From Sistotremastrum niveocremeum HHB9708 (taxonomy: Eukaryota; Basidiomycota; Agaricomycetes; Sistotremastrales; Sistotremastraceae), in NCBI GenBank assembly GCA_001630475.1, contig KV419470.1, positions 1 through 59,003 on the forward strand: DNA of 59,003 nucleotides. Reading direction: 5' to 3'. A program made the position numbers and the translations under genes. Positions 12,635 through 24,576 of the stretch are shown here, piece by piece. Numbering within the stretch: the first letter of the stretch is position 1; the number at the start of each line of letters is the position of its first letter. A model generated the notes under the pieces. It searched no databases. It had not been told where the DNA came from and saw nothing but the letters and a program-made list of their open reading frames with translations.

Positions 12635-15536
12635 TTTGAGGGATTAGTGTCTTGAGGACGACGAAAGTCGAAGGTTGAGTATAAGCGGAAAGAAAATAAG
12701 GTTTGCCCAACACCTACTGTAAGTTTTTCAGTCTCCGCTCGAAAGCCCAAGCACCGGGGTTATCGCACTTTAGAAGCCGAGAATCGGCAAATCCCTCCTT
12801 GCCGACATTTGCCGAAGCGGCACCAAGCGGCACAAACCTTGCCCTGACCAGATCTAACCAAAGTCGCGCGGAAATACTACACCCTTTGCAGGTTAAGCTG
12901 ACTCTCCGACTGAACGACTCACTTCGACTCCTGACAAGCCTTCAGGTAGCCAGGAGTCAATCCAACCTCCCGTCTTTTGCTGCCCTCCTCGCCTTCGACG
13001 CCAGCTAGACTCTCGCATCATCCGAACCGACGACTCTTTTATTCCCCTGAAGCGCCAATCTTCCGAGCCGCAAAAGCCTAATCCACCTTCGACATCAAAG
13101 ATCACTGCCAGCACGCTGCGAAAATGGCCTGACAAGAGTTACAATATTGACCCTCGGAAATACTGTACTAAAAGGACCATAGCGGATGGTCCCTTGTCCC
13201 CAGGGTCTGCAGCCCCGCTATATTTTGCGGTTTGTCCCTTGTCCTTAGCATGTATTTAGACCAATAAATAATAAATATATTCCGAAAAATCACAAAGAAT
13301 ATTCTAAAGTGTGCAGAATCACTGCAGACTCACAATAGACAACCATCCGAGCCCCAACAACCCTAAAAGATAGAGAACATTGCAATTTATTGTATTTTGA
13401 GTCGATTATTTACAAGTTGTCCCTTGTCCCCGACAGTCCGGCCGCATCACCGCAACGTAATTTTCGCTGTCCCCTGTCCCCACCCGCTCCGCAATGGTCG
13501 GTTTAGTACAGTACTCTATTTTCCGGCGTTCGGCTTTCTGCCCTCCCCTCCCTCCCCCAAATTTTAGAGGACTCAATATCCTTTCTATCTCGAGCTTGTC
13601 TATCAGACTTGGGAAGAAATCGTTATCAGCAGCCTCTCGAGGTGAATAAGCGATATGATCGTATTGATGAGCGCTGGCTTGTCCTCCCATTCGATTCCAC
13701 CTCATTTTCCTATTCAACTCTCATTATGTCTCCTTCCATATCTCATGTCCAATTGATGGTCAACCGACCGGTCGACGTTCCAACTCTGGCACGACATTGA
13801 ACGCTCAGGCCATCATTATTCAGCTTCTCCTCGATTCGGGTAGGGATTATTCCACAAACTGATCTATCCGTCTCTCACCCAGTGCCTACCAGCGCGCTTC
13901 AAGACACGACTCCTGCCAAAATAACATCTCGGTGTGGTCGGACAACTGGACGCCGAAATTACCAGCGTTAGAACCTGGTAACTCTCTGTCCGCCCCCTTT
14001 TCCCACACTTCCTCCGCGCGATCAGATCCTCTGTCCAAAGCAACAGTTAGGGGCCGATTGGTAGGGGACCCAAGGGAATTCAAGGGCCAATGAAACGCTC
14101 AGTAAGAACATAGATCCTGTGATTGGCAATCTGTCTTCCCTCTCCGCCATCCCGGGACATCGAACGCCATCCGTCCCTGATAGGTCCCTTAAATCCTGAT
14201 TCCAAGACCCTGTACCCAAATCCGAATCATGGATGACTTTTTAAAGCAATGATTCACCACTTGGACGCCGACCAGTGGCATGTATACATAATATCCCCTC
14301 ATGGACGGTCCGAGAATATGGCCACCGTGCGCTTCAAGATTTCGGCATTCGAATCGAGATCACGGATAATACTTTGCTATTCGAAGCGAGGGCGAAGAGC
14401 TGGCAGAAGTTAGTAGGAGGTGTGTTTCCATTTCATTCGCGGACAATGTGGTCCAATCGTGGGTATAGAAGACTAACAATTGGAAGACACGATCCGGTTT
14501 AATCGATCGCCCAGACGTCTCGCCTCGGGATCACTGATTCCATGGGACGGTGCTTCGTGAACGTTTTATCGCCTTGCTATCACCCACTATCCAAAGCCAT
14601 CTGCATATTTTTGGCGCTCGTCCACACGGCCACACGATACATACTAACATTTCCGGTCGTTGGTCCGGTTTCACATTATACCGCCGCGTCGACGTTCGTT
14701 CTTCGACCAGTCAGTGATATGTCGAACAGAGCGTCTCATAGCTTATCGTTCTGCTCGTAGAAACTCCGGATCACAAACCATTGCTGTCCTCTAGTCAAAC
14801 TTGCGCTCTAGTCGAAGTTCGAAAGTCGACTTTACGCATCACCATCAGTCCTAGCCGGCCCGGGCGTCTACTTGCCTAAGTCCTATTAATGCTCTAATCG
14901 CATAACGATGCCGGGATAGCAATGTCGCCATCGGTTCACAGAGTCATGGGAAAGAAGCTTTAACGAAGGCTGCTTCGTATCAGATACAAGGCGAGCGACT
15001 ATATGTCCCAGTGTGTACGTATACATGAAGGCACAGGGGTCCGTTCTAACATCCATTCATTCGTCCACAGAGCTCATTCTATGCGCATTAAATCCCTGCG
15101 AGGTGGAAGCGAGCACAACACCTCACAGGCACACCATTCGTATCTTGACTGTTTGCAAAACTAAGTATGCCAAGATATACTACGCGGTGAGCCATAGCAT
15201 GGCGATCTGATTGCGATCACCGAGATCGACCCAAAATCAGTGAATACCGAATGCCGAACAGGACATAAGCGCCGAAGCGCCCATTATCTTCGCTTAGCAA
15301 GTGCAATGCCTGTCGAAAGGCAAGAGCAGCGAGAGCAACGGATCAATCGGACCTGACATCCGATAAGCCGTTGTGTGCGTGTATGCGGTCCCCATGCCTA
15401 TGTCGTTCATCATCCCACACTAAAGTCGCCCACACCGGGATCGGGTCTTCCTATTAATGCAAAGGCCCATTAAGTTGTCTACCACACGACGACCATCAAA
15501 CCGTGGAAGCCTTACGGGATGGTGATTCCGGAGATA
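12635..15536. other. Long intergenic region with a recurring motif
   Basis: About 2.9 kb. The first few hundred bases are the uL1 promoter. The 13.19-13.48 kb stretch holds four copies of a GTCCC(T/C)TGTCC motif, annotated separately. An AT-rich patch with AATAAATAATAAATATAT lies near 13263. Frames of 60-100 codons between 13.4 and 15.2 kb show no motif, splice context or family resemblance. Confidence 0.45.
13189..13481. repeat. Four dispersed copies of GTCCC(T/C)TGTCC
   Basis: Copies lie at 13189-13200, 13234-13244, 13419-13430 and 13469-13481, all in the same orientation, each extended by C-rich bases (GTCCCTTGTCCCC type). Each copy is itself a near-duplication of a GTCCC half-unit. The spacings of 45, 185 and 50 bp are irregular, so this is not a simple tandem array. 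It lies 550-850 bp upstream of the uL1 start, and a binding-site cluster or degraded minisatellite is possible. Confidence 0.6.
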
Positions 15537-15827
15537 TTAGATCGAGTCCGGTTTCACGGTGGTTCTTGCGAGTATGTCCGCATGCCGTTCCTGTGAGCTT
15601 TTGTTGAGAGTCTTGAGAGCCCAGTTTGGAAGCGATGATGTAATAGGATCACCGGCATCAGGATTGTGCTGACGCTGAATGTAAGTTCTCAGACCATCAT
15701 ACCAGATAGCGCAGACTGCTGCCGACGAGGACTTACGACGAGGAACATAGACAAGATAGCTACGGATACGCGGGACGAACGATGGAATGCGGTCCTTTGG
15801 CTGCGCCGCCGATGTGATGGACGACAT
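15537..15827 (-). CDS. Small conserved-looking protein, unknown
   Basis: The ATG at 15827 opens MSSITSAAQPKDRIPSFVPR, continues through IRSYLVYVPRR, and then has an intron with a strong GTAAGT donor and a CATTCAG acceptor at about 15676-15735. Exon 2 resumes with QHNPDAGDPITSSLPNWALK and ends TTVKPDSI at the TAA in 15537-15539. The spliced protein is about 75 residues. The intron length keeps the frame, so an unspliced reading also stays open, but canonical splice sites favour removal. There is no clear signal peptide. The basic, hydrophobic start could suit a mitochondrial or membrane-associated protein, but I do not recognise the family. Confidence 0.5.
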   Translation of the reverse strand: MSSITSAAQPKDRIPSFVPRIRSYLVYVPRRKSSSAAVCAIWYDGLRTYIQRQHNPDAGDPITSSLPNWALKTLNKSSQERHADILARTTVKPDSI

Positions 15828-18702
15828 TATCGCAGCCTTTTCGAGTCAAGAGCAGTTTTGTCGATTCGAGGGCTCAGTGACAACATCAGCGTTCCTATTT
15901 TGAGTCGAGCATTTAGTCTCGCGTGAAATGCTGCGTTCTCATTCGCAGATAAGATTCTCTCTGTTGCAATTCAAACTGTGACTCCCATCTCTCATATCGC
16001 CCTCTCCTATCAATCAAACACTCCATAGGCCAAAGTGTTGGAAAAGCCAGCGAACAAAAACGAATCGGTCATTTGGCGTCAGTCATCAAGTCTCGTGGTG
16101 TCGGTCTAAGCGGCAGTCAAGCCCCAACTCAGACAAGGATTTTGCGTTTCTCGGCCGGCACTCCCCACCAAGGCGACGCCTTCTCATGCGACACCTGAGT
16201 GCTTCGTGATGAATACGCAGAGGGCCCCATAATAGGAAAGTAAATGCATCACCGAATGGCCGTGAACATCGCGCACGATGTTGTGTCCCTTACCTTGTGA
16301 TAAGTCCTCATATCTACTAGCGATACTTCAATTGAATTGCGTCTTGCGCCTTTGCGTCTCGCTTAGACCCTTCAGTTCCCGATCTACTTTGATCAGGTAC
16401 TGAGAAACGAAGGTCGAACGATGGTAAGCTCAATCTGATATGCTGTTTCTACTTCGACAGGGCTTGTTGCTGAATGGCTGATCTGATTTTCAAGGTCAGA
16501 TGACGTGTTTCATGGCTCGTATGATCCTATCTCTGAGTCCTCCGCACTATCTAAAAAAAGCTGATCATGTAGTGGAACATGGACGACGGAGGCGGCCCAA
16601 CGAACGTGGGTGGACTCCACAACCGCCACGCCACATGTTCAACTGTAAACTGGCATCGGCTAACGCTTGTGAAATCAGCAGGCACTTCTCGGAAGGTCCG
16701 TTAGGACGGATGCAAATTTTGTTATCCTGAAGGTGTGGGGTCTGGAGGGACGGGCTGGATGCCGGCATGGGGTGCTAGGCCCTTTTTCTCGCTTGTGGCG
16801 GGAGCTGATTCTTTTCTTTCCGATCTCTGGAATTACCGACGTGTGGAGTCAAGCGAGGGATCGATTTGTTGAGTCTGGGGCCTGGACACCGACGTTCTGG
16901 AGCTTGTGGATCTGGATTTACAGGCTCCCAGTGCTCCTCTTTGTTTGCTGACGACGAGCGACGATTTCTTGGTGTGTTGATTAGTGTCCGCGGGGTGAAG
17001 GGTGCCAATGTCCGACGATTCCGTTATGATGATCTTGCTCCGTCCTTCGTGTGTGCGTCCGCTATCCATGGTCCGAGAGCGAAGATCAGTATTGATATGC
17101 AGATGATGAAGATGGCATGCTTGCATGCCCAATTGTCAAGTATGAAACTAGTGCGACTTAAACCCCTGTACATGTAAACGAAGTGCTCGCGTACCCACAA
17201 GATCCATCCCGGGTATTATGCGTTATGCCCAAATTCTCAGTGTCAGAGTCCGGGATCTATAAGAACCACCCTCTCAAACGAAGTACGAACTCCTGAAGGA
17301 GCTACCAAGTCGTAGATACAGATAACAAGAGTCTTGTTGATGTGCTTCTTAATTGCGCGCGCCTGAAATCGGAGGAACTGGAAACCGGGAACGAGATCTG
17401 TGGATGGCGTGCCTTGATTTGGGGAGATCTAGCAGACTCTCAGGAATTCGAAGATGGTCGTCTTCCTGTGTCCTGCGGGGCGTAGGAAAACCTCTTTACT
17501 TCCGCCGGTTAAGTGGAAGATAATCGCGAAGCGGCGCCGGTAGCGATACGGGACCAGGTACCGATACCTTGCCGTTCTGTTATTAGGCGAGTTGGCGGAA
17601 GGATTGGATCCGACGGATAAGAAGGCTGTGGAATGGATGTTGGAATTGCCTTTTTCGTTTTGAGTGAGCTTGAGGGGGAAGTTGTCTGGCTGATGGACTC
17701 AGGCTTGTCGATTGGGCGTTTATCCTCGGTCAATCGGTCTGTCGTTCGGTCAATGTACCACTCTTGGAGAGCGTCCTCTCATGCTTAGTGTTGGATTAGT
17801 AATGCAATTTGTACACTTGTTCAAAAGTATTTAACCAAATCCTAACACTTGCCTTTTGTTACAGTGTGAGTGTATTACTCCATGCCGGACATACTAATTC
17901 TTATCACAAAGCACTCACGAGTCCAGTCCGCTCCACTTTCAATCAGAATAAGCTCCAACATTGAAGCTGATAGCCCCAGCCGGTATCTGATCGACGATCA
18001 AGCCATCAGACTACGAATTGCTTCGTCAACGAATCGATCAAAAGCGTAATTCCATATGTCCATGCGCAAGTAGCATACAATACACAAGCGCGCCGCAACG
18101 CCTCCAATCTACGCAAGCGTGTGATCCTCGAGACGCCCAAGGGACTCAAACGAGCCTTTTCGCACTGGCTTCTCAATAGTTTCTTTATCGATAACGAAGC
18201 AAGTTTGATGAACGATGTTTTGAACCCTTATGCCCGTCCGGGACCTTGGAAGTGGATAAAATCTAGCTACAGAGTTTCAGGTGATTCTGAGCAGGGTGGC
18301 TCACGTGCTGTGTGGACTGAGCGAGGAGAGCAGCGCAGGAATTGCAGGAACAGGTCATAGCGAGAAGGGAAGTGGGAAGTGAGGGGAGAAGAGCGGAGAA
18401 GGGTTCTAGTCCCTAGATCTTGCCGATGCGATAGGGCACGGTGTACCCTTGATCGTATCGCATTGTGGGCTACCCTGGAAATAATTCGGGCCGGGAGAAC
18501 TTCCGAGGAAAGGATCTCTTCGATTACCCGCTTCTGGAAGCACGCAGGACAGAAAATAGCACAGTATCAAAAATATATGCGTGTGTTGCTATATGAGCGC
18601 TCCGTCATTTCAAGATGAAAGGCTATGTATATATATGGAAGGAGTTGCACATCCCATCAGAAAGTAAGTGAACGAAGAGAGGCAGTCACGCAATGCGGAT
18701 GA
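15828..18702. other. Intergenic or unresolved region
   Basis: No gene is confidently resolved. On the minus strand, 17509-17733 reads MTEDKRPIDKPESISQTTSP and continues Ser/Pro-rich to TRLITERQGIGTWSRIATGA; this looks like a real disordered N-terminus, and further basic Pro/Arg-rich minus frames lie at 16775-17132. I could not join them into one model, so they are left as a candidate gene only. The rest shows short frames on both strands and no repeat. Confidence 0.35.
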
Positions 18703-19113
18703 ATGGAAATGCGAAGAGGGAGGTGTGTTGCCATACACGAGACATGTTGGCTGCCTGATTTAGAAAAGTGCGAGGTAGTGAGACTGTCTGCGGAACAACG
18801 TTCGTCCTCGTTGACATCGTTTCATAACGGCACTAGTGTACCTGTGGGATCGTCTGGATCGTCGTCGACGGAGGCAACGACTTTGTTCGAATCCAAGCCA
18901 AACCCTGACGAGGGCGATCGTCTTCATGAGAGACCCTCCTCAGGCTCAGGCTCCCGCCGTCATCGCGTCATGGCATCCCGTCCGCCCTGCATTAATTCAG
19001 TAGATCTAATACAGCCTCAAGGCACGCAACGTGAGCCGCCCACAGAGTCGGTCTCCCATTCAAATGGACTGGCGCAGAATGACAGACCGTCGCCGCCGCA
19101 CTATAGCTGGTGA
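18703..19113 (+). CDS. Hypothetical disordered protein
   Basis: A 136-codon frame starting MEMRRGRCVAIHETCWLPDL and continuing Ser/Thr/Pro/Glu-rich (VPVGSSGSSSTEATTLFES, later SHSNGLAQNDRPSPPHYSW) up to a stop. Its composition is like a disordered C-terminal tail. There is no recognised domain, signal peptide or helix. An upstream exon is possible. It could equally be a chance frame, and the next gene (TMA22) starts 700 bp further on in the same direction. Confidence 0.25.
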   Translation: MEMRRGRCVAIHETCWLPDLEKCEVVRLSAEQRSSSLTSFHNGTSVPVGSSGSSSTEATTLFESKPNPDEGDRLHERPSSGSGSRRHRVMASRPPCINSVDLIQPQGTQREPPTESVSHSNGLAQNDRPSPPHYSW

Positions 19114-19682
19114 TCTGACTGCCCGCCATCAAATTTTAGCATTTTACGCTGGAAATGGGTTTTCGTCGTGTTGGTTATTTCCATATTTGGGACATAACGA
19201 AGAAGAAGCAACGGACGGCTCGATCGCTATTTGAATCGCGTCTCTCCGGAGGCTCTACCGTTCTTCCGATCACGCCTTGCTTCGCGCTGGCCAGGAACCA
19301 ATGAGAAGAATTCAGTCATCAAATGGCGTCTATCTGATAAGCTGCCCGCCTCCTCTAATTCTCTAATCCGTTATTCTTCTACCTAGTGCGACTCGCTCAA
19401 TGACGAGCTATCGACGTCGACTGTCGTTCTGGGCAATGTCATCGCGCAGACGACGATTTGGATCGAAGTAAGATGAATATGGGGCGCTAGCACTTTCGTT
19501 CCTTTTACCTAATCGTTTTCTAAGCGAGCCGGATAACCGATCCGAAAACACGAGTGCTGCGCAATGCCAATATCAGCACTCTGCAAGAAACGCTAAAAGC
19601 GAACGAACGACGGGGAAACGGACGACTCTGGGAGCGGAGAAACCGGAGAAACGGAGTGAGAGCAGAGAGCAGAAGGACTTGT

Positions 19683-19703
19683 GGACCGAGGACCGAGGAC
19701 CGA
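19683..19703. repeat. Three perfect GGACCGA units
   Basis: A 7-bp unit, GGACCGA, is repeated three times head to tail about 105 bp upstream of the TMA22 start codon. It is too short to classify further. It may be polymorphic, or lie in the 5' UTR or promoter. Confidence 0.7.
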
Positions 19704-19806
19704 ATGCCGAGCCGGGCGTCACCGTCGAGCGTGGGTGTGGGAAAGGCTGGCTCCAATTTTGGGTGGAGAGACGGAGCAAGTGATGACGTAAGCCAGATTT
19801 CGGAAG

Positions 19807-20658
19807 ATGGGCAAGAAGAAGAACGTTCAACCACCACCACCGTCGACGTCGACGCTGCCTGAATTGACGGCTGATGGCGAGGGAAACGTTGTTGGCGAAG
19901 GCCCTGTTGTTGTGGAGGAGGCGAAGAAGGAAGGTGTTAAGCCTTTGGAGGTGCTCTATTGTCAAGGTGAGTTGCGTTATCCGATTGATGTTGGGTGTGA
20001 TGACGATCTGGTCATAGTTTGCTCGTTTCCGCCTGAATTTTGCGAGTTTGGATCGTCGTTGACGAGGTGCAAGGCTTGGTTGCATGAAGAACATCCTGAT
20101 CTATTTGACAAGTACTATTCTGAGGGTATTATCCTCTTACAATTCACGCAATATCATCATTTCATTCGGTCACGTAGATGCATTGGTCGAAAAGACGGCA
20201 TTACTATCAACGGAAGCTGCTACGAAATTGGAGAAGGATACGGCGAAGAAAGAGGCCAAGGCTGAAGCAAAGGCGCGAGCAGAGGAGGAGCGCAAGAAAG
20301 AGGCCAAGGTCATCGTGAAGCGCATCGAACGGAATAAACGCAAGTATGTGACGAGTATTTCGGGACTTGAAGCCTTTGGTACGTTGTCAGACGAGACGAT
20401 GCGACGGCGCTGATGTCGTTGCCAGGTATCGATCTGAAGAAAGCTGCCAAGTTGTTTGCGCAAAAGTTTGCAACTGGGGCGTCGGTGACGAAGACGGTGA
20501 CGGGAGGCGAGGAGATCGTTGTGCAAGGCGACGTGAGTGATGAGATTGTGGACATGTTTGAGGAGGCGAACGAGAGCAGCAAGGAGAGCGCACTCAAAGG
20601 GGTGCCAGAGGACAACATAGAGGTAGTGGAAGAGAAGAAGAAGAAGGGTGGGGATTAG
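19807..20658 (+). CDS. TMA22: Translation machinery-associated protein 22 (DENR)
   Basis: Homologue of yeast Tma22 and animal DENR, which with Tma20/MCT-1 recycles post-termination 40S subunits and supports reinitiation. The ATG at 19807 starts MGKKKNVQPPPPSTSTLPEL. Exon 1 ends ...EVLYCQ and joins VCSFPPEFCEFG to give the expected Cys cluster (YCxVC...PPEFCEF). Next come CKAWLHEEHPDLFDKYYSE, the lysine-rich middle, KRKYVTSISGLEAFG, and the SUI1-like domain IDLKKAAKLFAQKFATGASV with KTVTGGEEIVVQGDV. It ends in KKKKGGD at 20656-20658. Three introns split the gene and all joins keep frame. Length is about 210 residues, as usual for the family. Confidence 0.95.
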
Positions 20659-20914
20659 GTCTTTCGGGGCAAGGCAGACGATGGCGAGCGTTAGTGTTAC
20701 TCCGCCGATGCTCGGCTTCCGCTATTGAGTCAACTCGGCCGAGAGAGCGAGCGAGAGGGATATTTGATAAAAAGGATAAATGGATAAGGAAATCAGATAT
20801 TCCGGAAAGGGAAATTGTTCCCGCGTGCCTGAAGGCAAAATTGATATGAACCCTTTTTATACGAGACTCGCATCCTCCACTTCTTTCTCTCCCTATTTCT
20901 TTCCCTTGCTTCCA

Positions 20915-22535
20915 ATGCTCTCCGCCCCTTCCGGCAAAGCATCAGTCACTGCCCTCCTCAACAACGCCAACGACGCCAACACCGCCCCCAACAACTCCAT
21001 CGCCGTCGTCGCCGACCACCCCAGCTTGCACTACACCCCCACCTCCACTGCATCGTCTTCACCCGCGCCCTCGAACAACATGTCTCGTCCAGCAACTGTC
21101 CCCAGTCCTCCCCCGTCGTCAGCCACAACGCCGACCCCAACGCCCGCGAAAAAGAAGCACATCTGCCTGACGTGCAAAAAAGGCTTCACGACCAGTGGTC
21201 ACCTTGCGCGACATACACGCGTCCATACCGGTGAACGAAACCACAAGTGCCCTTTCCCTGGTTGCGAGACACGATGCTCGCGACAGGATAACCTCCAACA
21301 ACAGTCAGTTGTCTCGCTTTTACTCCACGTGAAAATTTTGTCTCAGACTAATATCGCGTCGTTTTTTTTTCAGTTATCGAATTCATCTTTCCCCTGGCTC
21401 GCGTCGTTCGTCGTCCTCTGCGACGCGTGCTGCTATTGCTCGTGCGATGGAACAAGTCCCGCACAACCAGCAGCAGCAGTCGCAGCAACAACAGGCTCAG
21501 CAACAACAGCACTCTGGGCCTCCTTCGATTCTCACCCCTGCCAACGTTCCCAACCCTCTCAACTCCTCTATGGTCGCAGGAGGAGCTCACCAGCACCATC
21601 CTCATCATCATCAGTCCAACCACCATTCATCGTCCCATCATCAGCAATCCCCGTTGTCGCTCTCGGGTAATTCCGGTAGCGCGGGAAGCACGCGAAGTCT
21701 CTCTAGCGTGTCGCTGAACGGATCGCCGGAAGAGAAAGCTGGCATTTTGAACGGCACTCACGGACTCAACGGATCGGGTCCCGGTGGCGCTTATCAGAAC
21801 TCGTCGAATGCGCTTGGGCTGCAGAGCGTGCCTGGGCCAAACTACCATCAGCAGTATTATAGCAATGGTCCGTGCTTTATTTCGGTGTGCGAGTCTGGAA
21901 CTGATCAGTTGCGTTTCGCAGGCAGTGTGAGCGATCTTCGGTCGCCGATTACGCCCTCGACTGCGGGTCCGAACGGTCCCCAGTCTGCCAACGGCCAGAG
22001 TCTCGCCAATGGCTCTCCTATCTCTCCATCGCTCTCTGAATCCTCATCCCACTCCCTCTCCCATTCTTCCTCGAATAACTCGAATGGAATGAACGGGAAC
22101 CGCCCATCATATTCTCTCGAACCCCGCTACAGTCCTCCTCCCATCCTTCCTCCCATCCACACGAACGGCGGAGGAAATCCCCCTCAATATACTTCCTACC
22201 ATCGAACACATACTCCCCAAACATCGTACTCGCATCCCTATTTCTCTCCTCACGCGAATGGAAATGGAACTCTCCAACATTCGCCCGTGTCGCCGCCTTT
22301 GAACCATCCCGTTCCACCAAGCTGGAAAGACGGCCTCGGCGGATATTTCAACGGGAATCATCATGGAGGTCATAGCGGAAATGGGAGTTCGAACGGGAGT
22401 CCTGTGAATGGGACACCATTGATGGGTCATCATCATGGGTTTGGCGGAGGGCATGGAATGGGTGCGATGTTGACGACGGGGCCTGTTGGTGGGATGCAGT
22501 CTATTGCCGCTGGGGACGTATATCGGCGCAAGTGA
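20915..22535 (+). CDS. C2H2 zinc-finger repressor, Nrg1-like
   Basis: Nuclear DNA-binding protein. The ATG at 20915 is preceded by a strongly CT-rich leader; an in-frame ATG at 20780 is less likely. A Pro/Ser/Thr-rich N-tail leads to two adjacent C2H2 fingers: HICLTCKKGFTTSGHLARHT, then HKCPFPGCETRCSRQDNLQQ with the last finger completed across an intron as HYRIHLSPGS. The pattern FTTSGHLARH...GC...SRxDN..QHYR is that of yeast Nrg1/Nrg2 (glucose- and stress-responsive repressors). The remaining 400 residues are low complexity: Gln runs, a His-rich run near 21595-21640, and Asn/Ser/Gly/Pro tracts with SPPL- and SPPP-type motifs. A second intron (GTCCGT...CGCAG, 21868-21921) is a multiple of three with no stop, so retention would add residues. 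The C-terminus is DVYRRK. Confidence 0.88.
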
Positions 22536-24576
22536 TCGTTCTCGCTCTTCATCGACCTCTCAAAATCTCGCCTTCCGCCTCTCTCGATTGTTCTGTCCTG
22601 TCCTTGCTTTTCTCTCGCGCTTTTCATTCATCTGTGCATATTGTCATTTTCTATTCCTTTCGCATCGTCCCTTTCTTCCTGTCATCGTTCCCATCATCCT
22701 GTTCATCTCGCTTTCTACCTCAAGAGGGCTCTTTGGTATTATCCTCATTCATCATCGACTATGCATTCTCCCGAGTCGACCTTTCTGGTATTATTCTTCC
22801 TCTTAATAATCTTAATTCCTCTTTCTCATCTCCACCGTCCCTGTCTCATCTTGTGTTAACCCGTTCTGTGTTCCTCTTTTTTTGTTCTTTTAGATCGATA
22901 TCCATTCTCGCTCGCTGTTTCATCTTGGTTGATTACAAGTAAAATCACAGTCGTACATAGTGCCTCTCATCATTGTACAAAAAAGAGAATACCTAGCTGG
23001 AAACTAAAAGCCAATTTCCACTCCGCGTTGTGAACGTTCGTACTCGTACGTGTACATGTACATGTGAAACTGCTAAGCTAAGCGAGAATAGCTGCCCTTG
23101 AATTGACTCAGCGATCACTTTGCGCGTACGGCCCCTCCGCGCGCCCTCGACTAGCTCCTAACTTGTGTTCAGGAACAGAAATTGGACGTAAGCGATAATG
23201 TGAAATTGACATTGATGGGCGATAAAGACCAGTATGTTGGTCCGCTCGATATGATCCATTTAGCGAATATATGAACCGAATAAATACCGGAAATTAGACT
23301 CTGATGAGAGTGCTTGGGACCTGTCACCCTCTTTTATATATGTTGATTGATTGAGCGTACTAGACTCTTTTCTTATCGAATATAATATGGCGGGCTCGGA
23401 GGATTGATGATTGCTCGGCTTGGATGACATTTCGTCACTCCTATTTTTTGGACGACTCGAGCTCTAGTCTTGATCTAGACCCGTTCGGTTAGTGGGAGTG
23501 ACGTCGGTTAGGGGATGGGATCGGTACCGTCATTCCTCTTTTATTCCTATGAGTAGCAGCTAGACTCGGTATAGATATGTAATAGATTGATTAGTATGCA
23601 CGACGCAGTGGTAGTGCGACTTTCAATGTCTTAGAAAGATGCTTTCAAATCAGCGCTTGAAGCTTTGCATACGAATTTCGAAACAGTAGCATACTAGTCA
23701 TTGATTGCAACTTGAGAGTGCGAAGAAGCCCGATGACCGTGATCGCGAATCATGATCAACCTTCGCCAAAGCCATCAGTGAATATCACAGACTGATTCAC
23801 AGTACAGTATAGCCTATATGCGCTGTGCGGGTCTAGCCTTTCAAGTCGATATCGTCTCTCCGCTAGCACTCAGTAGTATCAATAGTAACCCACTCTTATG
23901 GCCTCCATCGGAATTCTGATCTACTCCATAACCGGTCTGTGACGATCGCCGTAGCACATTCTCCAATCAAAACTGATTATTTAATAATTCTCTTCCCTAT
24001 TTTGGAAAAAGAGAGAAGGAGGCGTTATCTTTCCAGCGGCTCCAAATGAACTTCGGGAAAGGAAGCAGGCGGGAAGCGAGCGTGGCGTGGATGGCTTGAT
24101 GACCCTGAACATTGAGGATGACCCGAAAGGAAATAAATTTTTAGGGCGGCAACAGCGTAACTCAAAGTGTGCTGATGCCGATCGTCTAGTGCGCGCATGT
24201 GTACTTTTCTTTCTCCGCACGCACATTCGTATTGATTTCCGTGTGCCTCATTTTTTCTCATTTGGAATTTCGTGATGGATAACAACATCGTGTCTTCATA
24301 CCGATAGCAGCGTCAACGTCAATTAAGGTATGTAAAAGCGATACTTAAAATAACAGATTCGCGTGAAAATCATCCGATAATTAACCTAATTTTCCCGCAA
24401 TTCTCCATCTCCACCGGAACGAGCCAATTTCCCCTCTCCGACTCTCGGAAAACATGGGTTATTCCTCCGTCCGTCCCCCCTCCCCGCCAGTCAGACGTCA
24501 CGTCCCATGACGAGGATATATCTCAACTTCTCGTCTGGGCCCAGCCCACCGTCCTCTCTCGTGAGCTTCACGCAAA
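22536..24576. other. Intergenic between convergent genes
   Basis: About 2 kb between the 3' ends of the Nrg1-like gene and dynactin p150. The first 400 bases are T/C-rich and look like a 3' UTR or terminator. A compact palindromic stretch with GTACGTGTACATGTACATG lies near 23048. No coding frame shows family features. Confidence 0.5.

Noticed and set aside
18885-18900. GTTCGAATCC resembling a tRNA T-loop
   Set aside because: No matching acceptor, D-arm or anticodon arm could be placed around it; no tRNA was found anywhere in the window.
19573-20094. 173-codon minus-strand frame over the TMA22 5' region
   Set aside because: It is antisense to the TMA22 exons and promoter, is Arg-rich and unmotifed; a shadow of the real gene.
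22532-22942. 136-codon plus-strand frame after the Nrg1-like gene
   Set aside because: Composition (Ser/Leu/Phe from T/C-rich DNA) fits a pyrimidine-rich 3' UTR, with no start context or domain.
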